A stretch of DNA of 5,187 bases from the NCBI GenBank assembly GCA_028277295.1, contig JANQGN010000116.1, positions 1 through 5,187 of the forward strand, read 5' to 3'. Below, piece after piece: positions 1 to 5,171 of this stretch. The position numbers and the translations under genes are program-made. The DNA comes from Rhodospira sp. GTDB taxonomy: Bacteria; Pseudomonadota; Alphaproteobacteria; Rhodospirillales; Rhodospirillaceae. Each line of letters opens with the position of its first letter. Within the stretch, counting starts at the first letter, position 1. Below the pieces are notes generated by a model. The model was not told the DNA's origin and ran no database searches. It was given only the letters and a program-made list of their open reading frames with translations.

Positions 1-77
1 TGGTCGGAGTGAGAGGATTCGAACCTCCGGCCCCTGCCTCCCGAAGACAGTGCTCTACCAGGCTGAGCTACACTCCG
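1..77 (-). tRNA. tRNA-Pro (anticodon CGG)
   Basis: Read on the minus strand, this 77-nt segment folds into a complete cloverleaf. The acceptor stem is CGGAGTG/CACTCCG, with discriminator A and an encoded CCA at 1-3. The D stem is GCTC/GAGC. The anticodon stem is CTGTC/GGCAG (one G-U pair) around the loop TTCGGGA. The T arm is GGAGG-TTCGAAT-CCTCT. The anticodon CGG is at 41-43 and reads the proline codon CCG, a common Pro codon in GC-rich genomes. The C1-G72 pair and A73 are usual for bacterial tRNA-Pro. It lies 82 nt downstream of the polyprenyl synthase gene on the same strand but has its own promoter-like element. Confidence 0.97.
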
Positions 78-106
78 CTGGGTGCGCCCTCCGACGGTGG
101 GCGGCT

Positions 107-135
107 TGTATAGCGCCTTGGCGCCTGTGGCGCAA
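107..135 (-). promoter_or_regulatory. Putative sigma70-type promoter of tRNA-Pro
   Basis: On the minus strand a -35-like TTGCGC (130-135) is followed by a 17-nt spacer and a -10-like TATACA (107-112). The -10 box ends 29 nt before the first tRNA base, which fits a short leader removed by RNase P. Only the first half of the -35 box matches consensus, but the spacing is ideal. The GC-rich spacer contains a near-palindrome (GCGCC/GGCGC at 113-124) whose loop is too short to act as a normal terminator of the upstream synthase gene. Confidence 0.5.
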
Positions 136-159
136 GCCGTGATCTCGCCGCTCCCTCGA

Positions 160-1218
160 TCAGTAGGCGCGCTCCACGCTGAAGTCGACGATGCCGACGA
201 GAATGTCTTTGATGGGGCCGTCCGGGAAAATGTCGAGCGCCCGCCGCGCCGCCTCGGCGTAGTCATGCGCGCGGCGCACCGTCTCGTCCAGGGCGCCATG
301 CTTGTGTAGCAGCGCCATGGCCTGGGCCAGATCGGCCTCGGCGTCCTCGTCGCTGAAGTCCTGCTCCTCCAGGCAGCGCGCCCAAAAGGCCCGTTCATCG
401 GCGTCGGCCCGGGCGATGGCATGGATCACCGGCAGGGTCAGCTTGCCATCGCGGAAGTCGTCGCCGATGGCCTTGCCCAGTTCGGCCTCGCGCGCCGAAT
501 AGTCCAGGAAGTCATCGGCGATCTGGAAGGCGATCCCCAGGTTGCGGCCATAGGCCTCCAGCGCGTCCTTCTCGGCCGTCGGCCGGTCGGCGACGACCGC
601 GCCGATGCGGGTCGAGGCGGCGAACAGGGCGGCGGTCTTGGCGCCGACGACCTCGATGTAGGCCTGCTCGGTGGTCTCGATGTTGTTGGCGGTCAGGAGC
701 TGGTGGATTTCACCCTCCGAGATCACCCCCGAGGCGCGCGACAGGATGGCCATCACCTCCAGCGACCCGTCCTCGACCATCAACTCGAAGGAGCGCGAGA
801 ACAGGAAGTCGCCGACCAGCACGCTCGGCTTGTTGCCCCACACGGCGTTGGCGGTGTCCCGGCCGCGCCGCTTGCTGCTTTCGTCCACCACGTCATCATG
901 GAGCAAGGTGGCGGTGTGCAGGAACTCGATACAGGCGGCCAGGGTAATGTGTCGGTCGCCCGCATAGTTGCACAGCTTGGCCGAGCCCAGCGTCAGCAAC
1001 GGCCGCAACCGCTTGCCGCCCGCCGCGACCAGATGCCCCGCCAACTGCGGGATCAGGGCAATGGGGCTGTGCATGCGGTCGACAATGGTCTGGTTGACGC
1101 GGGTCAGGTCTTCCCCCACCAGATCCAGCAGGGCGTCCAGGGCCGCCTTCGCGGACGGCGGCGCGGCCCGGTTGGCGCCCGGGGAGTCAGGGTTCGAGGC
1201 ATTCACGGCGGTGACCAC
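160..1218 (-). CDS. ispB: Long-chain polyprenyl diphosphate synthase (octaprenyl/decaprenyl type)
   Basis: This cytosolic trans-prenyltransferase adds isopentenyl diphosphate repeatedly to an allylic primer, making the C40-C50 tail used for ubiquinone. From the GTG at 1218 the product is 352 aa. GGKRLRP is at 67-73. The first aspartate-rich motif, DDVVD (108-112), sits in HTATLLHDDVVDES, which matches E. coli IspB as I remember it. The second motif, DDFLD, is at 235-239, and GDDFRDGKLTLP at 252-263. Small residues just before the first motif fit a long-chain product; whether C40 or C50 cannot be read here. An in-frame ATG at 1320 exists, but it lies upstream of the promoter at 1284-1313 and would add a low-complexity Arg/Pro-rich leader. 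GTG at 1218 (weak GAGAG upstream) or GTG at 1206 is more likely. The gene diverges from the DUF2007 gene and is followed by tRNA-Pro. The symbol is by homology; orthologues are also called ddsA. Confidence 0.93.
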   Translation of the reverse strand: MVTAVNASNPDSPGANRAAPPSAKAALDALLDLVGEDLTRVNQTIVDRMHSPIALIPQLAGHLVAAGGKRLRPLLTLGSAKLCNYAGDRHITLAACIEFLHTATLLHDDVVDESSKRRGRDTANAVWGNKPSVLVGDFLFSRSFELMVEDGSLEVMAILSRASGVISEGEIHQLLTANNIETTEQAYIEVVGAKTAALFAASTRIGAVVADRPTAEKDALEAYGRNLGIAFQIADDFLDYSAREAELGKAIGDDFRDGKLTLPVIHAIARADADERAFWARCLEEQDFSDEDAEADLAQAMALLHKHGALDETVRRAHDYAEAARRALDIFPDGPIKDILVGIVDFSVERAY

Positions 1219-1283
1219 GGTGGCGGGCTCTCGCAAACGGCGGGGGAAGGAGCCGGGGTTGACGCCCCGGGCACGGCGACGGG

Positions 1284-1313
1284 AGCATAGGAGGGCGCTT
1301 GGATCGGGGTCAA
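1284..1313 (-). promoter_or_regulatory. Putative sigma70-type promoter of the polyprenyl synthase gene
   Basis: On the minus strand TTGACC (1308-1313) is separated by 18 nt from TATGCT (1284-1289). The -35 hexamer matches the consensus at five of six positions and the -10 at four of six. Transcription would begin near 1277, giving a leader of about 60 nt before the GTG at 1218. This placement is the main reason for rejecting the longest possible start at 1320. Confidence 0.6.
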
Positions 1314-1318
1314 GCGCC
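1294..1318. promoter_or_regulatory. Perfect 8-bp dyad over the -35 region (operator candidate)
   Basis: GGCGCTTG (1294-1301) and CAAGCGCC (1311-1318) are perfect inverted repeats separated by 9 nt. The dyad covers the -35 hexamer and half of the spacer of the inferred promoter. It lies upstream of the predicted transcript start, so it would not be an RNA hairpin of that transcript. A dimeric regulator site is the simplest functional reading. In GC-rich DNA such a dyad can also arise by chance. Confidence 0.35.
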
Positions 1319-1389
1319 AACGGCCAGAGCCGGTCTAGGGGCGCGCGGGCCGGCTAACGATGCCAACGACCGCTCTCCGTGCCGTTGGC
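1316..1389. repeat. Three copies of a 9-mer GCCAACGRC in the divergent intergenic region
   Basis: GCCAACGGC occurs at 1316-1324, GCCAACGAC at 1362-1370, and GCCGTTGGC (exact reverse complement of the first) at 1381-1389. The last two also form a 7-bp inverted repeat, GCCAACG/CGTTGGC, with a 14-nt gap. All copies lie between the synthase promoter and the ribosome binding site of the DUF2007 gene, a position suited to regulator binding. No clear promoter for the plus-strand group was recognised here. Confidence 0.35.
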
Positions 1390-1423
1390 TTGATATGGGG
1401 ATGCGTGGGAGAGGAGGCGAGGG

Positions 1424-1693
1424 ATGGAGAGTCTGCGGGAACTGGCGGTCGTTTCTGATCGGGTGCTCCTATCCTTTCTGGTCAACCAGTTGGATCAGGA
1501 GGGGATCGACGCGGTGGTGTTCGACGATCACACCAGCGCCGCGCTGGGCTTCGCTGTCGACGGTTTGGGGATACGGGTCTGCGTGGCCGAGGCCGACTAT
1601 GATCGTGCGCGCTGGGTGTTGACGGAGGTGGCGCCAGATGTGGCGTCGGAGCATGGTCCGAATGGCGATGGGCGGAGGCGGGGCGGCTGGTGA
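1424..1693 (+). CDS. DUF2007-family small protein
   Basis: This 89-aa soluble protein matches the general pattern of the DUF2007 family (putative signal-transducing protein). An N-terminal stretch VLLSFLVNQLDQEGIDAVV (about 14-32) is followed by FDDHTSAALG (33-42). Then comes a strand-helix unit, GIRVCVAEADYDRARWVL (49-66), and a hydrophilic Arg/Gly-rich end. The fold in this family is ferredoxin-like; no biochemical role is established to my knowledge. The start is well supported: AGGAGG at 1412-1417 lies 6 nt before the ATG. The stop codon overlaps the GTG start of the methyltransferase gene (GTGA), implying translational coupling and perhaps a shared task. No catalytic residues are apparent. 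Confidence 0.85.
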   Translation: MESLRELAVVSDRVLLSFLVNQLDQEGIDAVVFDDHTSAALGFAVDGLGIRVCVAEADYDRARWVLTEVAPDVASEHGPNGDGRRRGGW

Positions 1694-2583
1694 CGGACGG
1701 TGCGACCGAGACGGGCGGACCGGGTGATCCGGGTGATCCGGACACGGGGTCGGACATCGGGCCCGACAGTGAAGACGTGGAGGAGGTCCGCCTTCTGGGG
1801 GGGCGGGTGCGTCTTTTGCAACCGCGTGTCGGGTACCGCGCGGCCATGGACCCGGTCCTGTTGGCGGCCGCCGTTCCTCTGGGTGGCCCCGGGCGGGTGC
1901 GCCGGGTGCTGGATGCCGGCCTGGGATCGGGTGCGGCGGCGCTGTGCCTGCTGGCGCGGGGCCTGGCGGATCCCAACGTCGCCCCGGACCTGACGGTGAC
2001 GGGGATTGAGCAGGCACCGGCGGTGGCCGCCCTGGCGCGACGCTCGGCGACCCTCAACGGCTGGGCGGAGCGGCTGCGGGTCGAGGTTGGCGACGTCTGC
2101 GCGCCGCCGGGACCGGACGAGGCGGGCGGCTTCGATCTGGTGCTCACCAACCCCCCGTATGGCGAAGCCGGGCGCGGGACGCCGCCCCCTCATGCCGGGC
2201 GAGCCATGGCCCATGTGACGGCGGTGTCCTTGGCGGTGTGGGTTGCCGGGTGCCTGGCGCGATTGCGCCCCAAGGGACGGATGGTGGTCATTCATCGGGC
2301 GGATCGCCTGGACGATCTGCTCGCGGCCATGCGGGGCGTGGCCGGGGCGATTGAGGTGATCCCCTTGTGGCCCGGACCGATCGTGCCAGGGACGCCCGGT
2401 GCCCGCGAGGCGCGGCGCGTGATCGTACGCGCCCGGAAGGGGGTGAGAGGGCCGGTGCGTCTGTCCCCGGGGGTGGTGTTGCACGCCGTCGATGGGGGGC
2501 ATGGGGCGTTGGCCGAGCGGATTCTCCGCGAGGGCGCGGCGCTGGACGACGTGCTGTCCGACGCTGGGGGGCGAGGACCTTGA
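1690..2583 (+). CDS. TrmN6-like SAM-dependent N6-adenine methyltransferase (tRNA1(Val) type)
   Basis: This is a 297-aa Rossmann-fold methyltransferase of the COG4123/TrmN6 type. E. coli TrmN6 (YfiC) methylates N6 of A37 in tRNA1(Val). An N-terminal low-complexity acidic stretch (1-33) precedes the family block RLLQPRVGYRAAMDPVLLA (41-59). The SAM-binding motif I, VLDAGLGSGAAAL, is at 73-85, and the acidic motif II residue is probably E107. The catalytic NPPY, typical of amino-methyltransferases acting on adenine, cytosine or glutamine, is at 154-157 (bases 2149-2160). The C-terminal strand region includes GREARR-like and VIVRARKG segments. Translation starts at GTG 1690, overlapping the DUF2007 stop by 4 nt; a GGAGG at 1674-1678 is rather far upstream. 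The exact tRNA substrate is inferred from family only, so no symbol is assigned. Confidence 0.88.
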   Translation: MTDGATETGGPGDPGDPDTGSDIGPDSEDVEEVRLLGGRVRLLQPRVGYRAAMDPVLLAAAVPLGGPGRVRRVLDAGLGSGAAALCLLARGLADPNVAPDLTVTGIEQAPAVAALARRSATLNGWAERLRVEVGDVCAPPGPDEAGGFDLVLTNPPYGEAGRGTPPPHAGRAMAHVTAVSLAVWVAGCLARLRPKGRMVVIHRADRLDDLLAAMRGVAGAIEVIPLWPGPIVPGTPGAREARRVIVRARKGVRGPVRLSPGVVLHAVDGGHGALAERILREGAALDDVLSDAGGRGP

Positions 2584-2614
2584 CCGGGCGCGGGCCGGCG
2601 GCCATAACGGGCGC

Positions 2615-2923
2615 ATGTTCGGACTAAGCCTCAGCAAGGTCCTGTTCACAATCGCCGTGGTCGTGATTGTGTGGGGAGCCTTCAAGTATTACAGCCGCAT
2701 GCTTGGGGGCGGCGGACGGCGTGAGAGTCTGCGTGAGCGCGTGGAACGGGCGGCCCAGGAGGCCGTGCGCCGGCGCATGGGCGACGACGGCGCCGCAGGG
2801 GGCGCGCCACAGGGACCGCGTTCCGCTGGCCCCGATACGGTCGAGGATTTGGTCCGGTGTTCAGCCTGCGGGGCATGGCATCCGCGCGGCACCGCCTGTG
2901 GGTGCGGTCGGAGCGTGCATTGA
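2615..2923 (+). CDS. Small membrane-anchored protein with Cys-rich (zinc-ribbon-like) C-terminus
   Basis: The product is 102 aa. Residues 6-23 form one hydrophobic segment (LSKVLFTIAVVVIVWGAF) that would anchor it in the inner membrane. A basic, helix-prone stretch with RESLRERVERAAQEAVRRR (36-54) follows, then a Gly/Pro-rich linker. The end is RCSACGAWHPRGTACGCGRS (81-100), with cysteines at 82, 85, 95 and 97 that could bind one zinc. Short single-pass proteins with such a terminal CxxC motif are common hypothetical proteins in proteobacteria, for example PP0621-like ones; I do not assign a function. It begins 31 nt after the methyltransferase stop on the same strand and is probably cotranscribed. 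No strong Shine-Dalgarno sequence is seen. The ATG at 2615 was chosen because the upstream in-frame extension only shadows the methyltransferase. Confidence 0.75.
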   Translation: MFGLSLSKVLFTIAVVVIVWGAFKYYSRMLGGGGRRESLRERVERAAQEAVRRRMGDDGAAGGAPQGPRSAGPDTVEDLVRCSACGAWHPRGTACGCGRSVH

Positions 2924-2952
2924 GTCTCGATGGGGTCGGCGTTCCGGTGAGA

Positions 2953-2988
2953 GCCCCAGGGAGGGCCCCAGGGAGGGCCACTGGGAGA
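2953..2988. repeat. 12-bp tandem repeat, three units
   Basis: Two identical units GCCCCAGGGAGG (2953-2964 and 2965-2976) are followed by a diverged third unit GCCACTGGGAGA (2977-2988, 9 of 12 matches). The array begins 30 nt after the stop codon at 2923. Within it CCCAG and CTGGG can pair (2967-2971? region with 2981-2985), so a weak hairpin is possible in the plus-strand transcript. It looks like slippage-generated sequence; the function, if any, is unknown. Confidence 0.75.
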
Positions 2989-3100
2989 ACCCCGGCTTTG
3001 GAAAAAATGGTGCGATAAAGCAAACGGGACGAGTGGGCTGGGTGGTTCCGGACTCGCCACGCTGGTCCATGACGCGATGATGACGCGCCGCCGATCTCGA

Positions 3101-3159
3101 CCAAGGGCATGGTGAGTGATCTTGGACTCGCCCACCATGCTCTAAGGTTTTGATTTTGA
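3101..3159 (-). repeat. Palindromic intergenic element, possibly dispersed (REP-like)
   Basis: GCATGGTG (3107-3114) and CACCATGC (3133-3140) pair perfectly. The stem extends inward by GTGA/TCGC-type pairs with one A-C mismatch and one G-T wobble, to about 13 positions around an 8-nt loop. On the minus strand the stem is preceded by TCAAAATCAAAACCTTAGAG (3140-3159). That lead-in plus AGAGCATG resembles, from memory, palindromic interspersed elements frequent between genes of Rhizobiales and Rhodospirillales. On the plus strand the stem is followed by TCTAAGGTTTTGATTTT, so it could also act as a weak terminator for the 1424-2923 operon. Confidence 0.4.
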
Positions 3160-3170
3160 AGCAAATCGTC

Positions 3171-3212
3171 CCCGAAAGGTCTTCCAGGGCGATCTGTGCC
3201 AGATCGCTCGGG
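3171..3212. other. Stem-loop in the convergent gap
   Basis: GCGATCT (3189-3195) and AGATCGC (3201-3207) form a perfect 7-bp stem with a 5-nt loop. CCCGA (3171-3175) pairs with TCGGG (3208-3212), adding 5 bp on the contiguous right arm with a 13-nt bulge on the left. There is no T-run on either side. It may help define the 3' end of the rplI transcript (minus strand), lying about 100 nt past its stop, or be part of the neighbouring palindromic element. Confidence 0.4.
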
Positions 3213-3241
3213 ATCTGCCCTCAATCAAGTCGTTGGGACGC

Positions 3242-3290
3242 GTGACTCCGCCCCAGGCGCCCGCGCGGCGCCCGGAGACAGATGAGTCAC
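3242..3290 (-). terminator. Nested dyad just downstream of rplI, candidate 3'-end structure
   Basis: GTGACTC (3242-3248) and GAGTCAC (3284-3290) are perfect 7-bp inverted repeats. They enclose a second stem made of two GGCGCC copies (3256-3261 and 3267-3272) with a 5-nt loop. The structure starts 20 nt after the rplI stop codon in the direction of transcription, where a terminator is expected. It lacks a T-tract, so it is not a canonical intrinsic terminator; it could stabilise the 3' end or mark a Rho-dependent end. Confidence 0.35.
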
Positions 3291-3309
3291 ACGGCATACG
3301 CCGCTGGCG

Positions 3310-3918
3310 TTACACCACCTCGGCGTCGTCCTCGGCCACCGGCCGATCATCGACGGCGTCCGACTCTCCATCAGCCTCGTCAAAGCCGGTCTCGCCGTCC
3401 AGGGGCTCGCCCTCGCCCTCGGCGTCCATGGCTTCGGCAGCCTGGGCCGCGGCGGCCTGACGCTCGGCGTCCTCAAGGCTGCGGGCGATGGTCACGGCCA
3501 CGCCGACGACGACCTCGGGATGCAAGGAGACACGCACCTCGTAGGCGCCGAGAGCCTTCAGGGGCGCATTCAACTGCACCTGCGACCGGCCGATGGTGTA
3601 GCCCTGGTCCTTGAGGGCGTCGGCCAGGTCCCGGGCGCTCACCGAGCCATACAGCTGACCACCCTCGGACGCCTGGCGCACCAGCACGATGGACAGGCCG
3701 GCCATGCGCTCGGCCACCTGCTCGGCGTCCTGGCGCCGCTTCAGGTTGCGGGCCTCCAGGTCGGCCTTCTGGGTCTCGAAGTAACGCAGGTTGGCCTCCG
3801 ACTTGCGCAGGGCCTTGTTCTGCGGCAGCAGATAGTTGCGGGCATACCCCGGACGGACCTTCACAATGTCGCCCATGAAACCCAGGTTCTCGACACGCTC
3901 CAACAGAATGACTTCCAT
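3310..3918 (-). CDS. rplI: 50S ribosomal protein bL9
   Basis: bL9 binds 23S rRNA near the base of the L1 stalk and helps maintain reading frame. The 202-aa product begins MEVILLERVENLGFMGD. It carries the family signature G13-x2-G-x4-V-x2-GYARNYL (13-30), with N34 where many homologues have glycine. A charged connecting helix (about 40-72) and the C-terminal domain with LKALGAYEVRVSLHPEVVV (120-138) follow. E. coli L9 has 149 aa; the extra ~53 residues here are an Ala/Glu/Asp-rich acidic tail. Such tails are familiar in alphaproteobacterial L9. The ATG at 3918 shares one base with the TGA of the membrane protein gene (TGATG), and its GGAGG (3926-3930) lies inside that gene's last codons, so translation is probably coupled. 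It is the last gene of the operon in this window. Confidence 0.97.
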   Translation of the reverse strand: MEVILLERVENLGFMGDIVKVRPGYARNYLLPQNKALRKSEANLRYFETQKADLEARNLKRRQDAEQVAERMAGLSIVLVRQASEGGQLYGSVSARDLADALKDQGYTIGRSQVQLNAPLKALGAYEVRVSLHPEVVVGVAVTIARSLEDAERQAAAAQAAEAMDAEGEGEPLDGETGFDEADGESDAVDDRPVAEDDAEVV

Positions 3919-4877
3919 CACTCGTCCTCCATAGACCGACCGTCCGCTCGACGCAGCAGATCGGTCGCGAATTCCACCAGTCCCACGAACACCATGGCCA
4001 TCGGGCCGACGCCAGACCCCAGGAAGACCATGTAGAACACCACCAGCAAAGCGGCCGGGGCGGGTGTCTCGCGCGCCGCCAGATGCACCAGCTTGAAGCC
4101 GAGCAGGAAGAACGGCACGCACAGGACAATGACCATGGTTTCGGCGATTAAGCCCGGATCACCCCCCAGCAGCGATACCCCGAGCGTGGCGATGAACACG
4201 GCGCCGAACCACCCCGGCAGCCGCAGATCCCGGTAGGCCGGACGTGGCCTGACGACCGGCCCCAGATATTGGGCGAGGGACATTCCCAGCATGGCCGCGA
4301 CAATGGCCTGCACCAGCCAGAAGACCGCGATGCTCGCCAGAGCGGCGCCCGCGAGGAACTGCTCCCCCCCTGACTGCGCCACGACGTCGGCGAATTCTGC
4401 GCCAAACTCGGGACCGAACACCGCCGTGACGTTCGCGACGCCCTGGTCCATCAGCGTCCCGCCGGTCATCCGCATCGCCAGGTCCGTCGGAGCCCCCCCC
4501 GCCGCGACCGTGGCCACCAAGAGGGCCACCGCCGGCACCAAGGCCAGGGACGCCAACACCGCCCCCGCGTCGATCCAGTGCTCGGGTCGGGCGGGATCGG
4601 GGTTCGTCACCCCCGGGGCCGGCCGCAGGATCAGGGAGAGAACGATCAGGGCCAGCGGAACAGCGGCCACGACGTAAGCACCAATGAACACGGCGTTCAG
4701 GCTGACGAGGGCGACGCCGGCCACCCCGGTCATCGCCGCCATCAGCGCGCCGCTCAGGCCCAGCCGGAGCCCGGCCGCGACCAGCGGCGCGGGTGCCACG
4801 AAAATCCCCAGCACGGACACGAACAACAGGGCGCTAGCGATGCCAGCACCCAGGACCAGGGGCAGACGCGCGGGCAT
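3918..4877 (-). CDS. DUF2232-type (YybS-like) integral membrane protein
   Basis: This very hydrophobic protein has 319 aa. Likely membrane segments lie near 6-28, 30-58, 62-84, 104-126, 175-200, 222-238, 243-267 and 275-300, giving about eight passes. The largest non-membrane stretch is about 127-173. The end GLVEFATDLLRR (299-310) resembles the conserved C-terminus of DUF2232 proteins as I recall it. The location between rpsR and rplI is characteristic of this family in alphaproteobacteria, and supports the assignment more than any motif does. The function is unknown. The ATG at 4877 was chosen because AAGGA (4888-4892) lies 10 nt upstream and the protein then begins directly with a membrane helix. 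A GTG at 4910 would add 11 hydrophilic residues. The gap to rpsR is 63 nt, and the 3' end overlaps rplI by one base. Confidence 0.8.
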   Translation of the reverse strand: MPARLPLVLGAGIASALLFVSVLGIFVAPAPLVAAGLRLGLSGALMAAMTGVAGVALVSLNAVFIGAYVVAAVPLALIVLSLILRPAPGVTNPDPARPEHWIDAGAVLASLALVPAVALLVATVAAGGAPTDLAMRMTGGTLMDQGVANVTAVFGPEFGAEFADVVAQSGGEQFLAGAALASIAVFWLVQAIVAAMLGMSLAQYLGPVVRPRPAYRDLRLPGWFGAVFIATLGVSLLGGDPGLIAETMVIVLCVPFFLLGFKLVHLAARETPAPAALLVVFYMVFLGSGVGPMAMVFVGLVEFATDLLRRADGRSMEDE

Positions 4878-4940
4878 GACCGGACCGTCCTTGCCGTGGC
4901 GGACCGGCACCCGGCGCGGGCACCGGTCACCGCCACCGGA

Positions 4941-5171
4941 TCACTGTTTGATGACGTAAGGCAACAGCCCCAGGAACCGGGCGCGCTTGATCGCCCGCGC
5001 CAGTTCACGCTGCTTCTTGGCGGAAACGGCGGTGATACGGCTGGGCACGATCTTGCCCCGCTCCGAGACGTAGCGGGACAGCAGCCGGATGTCCTTGTAG
5101 TCGATCTTGGGCGCGTTGGCCCCCGAGAACGGACAGGTCTTGCGACGACGGAAAAACGGACGCCTGGCCAT
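4941..5171 (-). CDS. rpsR: 30S ribosomal protein bS18
   Basis: bS18 binds on the small-subunit platform together with bS6. The 76-aa product is of normal family length and highly basic. After the Arg-rich start MARRPFFRRRKTCPFSG comes the core IDYKDIRLLSRYVSERGKI (23-41), then the RNA-binding part PSRITAVSAKKQRELARAIK (43-62) and a terminal LLPYVIKQ. Only one cysteine (C13) is present, so no zinc site is expected. The ATG at 5171 is preceded by GGAGG (5181-5185) with a 9-nt spacer. It is the first complete gene of the minus-strand ribosomal operon here; rpsF is expected directly upstream, just outside the window. Confidence 0.98.
   Translation of the reverse strand: MARRPFFRRRKTCPFSGANAPKIDYKDIRLLSRYVSERGKIVPSRITAVSAKKQRELARAIKRARFLGLLPYVIKQ

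Larger units (their letters stand above)
2924..3309. other. Convergent intergenic region without a credible gene
   Basis: The 386 nt between the small membrane protein gene (plus) and rplI (minus) contain only reading frames with no recognisable domain. Base composition is more AT-rich around 3001-3020 and 3141-3165 than elsewhere in the window. The gap holds a 12-bp tandem repeat and three stem-loops, listed separately. Both flanking operons end here, so at least two transcript ends are expected. No stem followed by a clean T-run is present on either strand. Confidence 0.8.

Noticed and set aside
421..1290. Long plus-strand open frame opposite the synthase gene
   Set aside because: It is the antisense shadow of a GC-rich gene: Gly/Arg/Gln/Val-rich, with no domain, while the minus strand carries all synthase motifs.
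1219..1320. In-frame ATG extension of the polyprenyl synthase (34 extra residues)
   Set aside because: The extension is Arg/Pro-rich without family similarity, and its ATG lies upstream of the TTGACC-18-TATGCT promoter, so it would not be on the transcript.
1722..1741. Direct repeat of GGTGATCCG in the methyltransferase gene
   Set aside because: Two short copies encode a Gly-Asp-Pro-rich N-terminal stretch in frame; this is simple low-complexity coding sequence.
1597..2685. Long minus-strand open frame opposite the methyltransferase
   Set aside because: It is rich in Arg, Pro and His with no recognisable motif, and the opposite strand encodes a clear SAM-binding and NPPY protein with a coupled start.
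2953..2988. Possible CRISPR-like array
   Set aside because: The units are 12 bp, directly adjacent and without spacers; no cas gene is nearby.
3002..3008. A-run that would be a T-run on the minus strand, possible terminator of rplI
   Set aside because: No stem lies immediately before it in the minus-strand direction, and it is about 300 nt from the rplI stop.
2689..3138. Minus-strand frame of 149 codons starting inside the palindromic element
   Set aside because: It overlaps the small membrane protein gene, runs through the tandem repeat, has no domain and no ribosome binding site. The start codon is part of the inverted repeat.
4878..4910. GTG start for the DUF2232-type protein, 11 residues longer
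   Set aside because: No ribosome binding site precedes it, whereas the ATG at 4877 has AAGGA upstream and begins directly at the first membrane helix.
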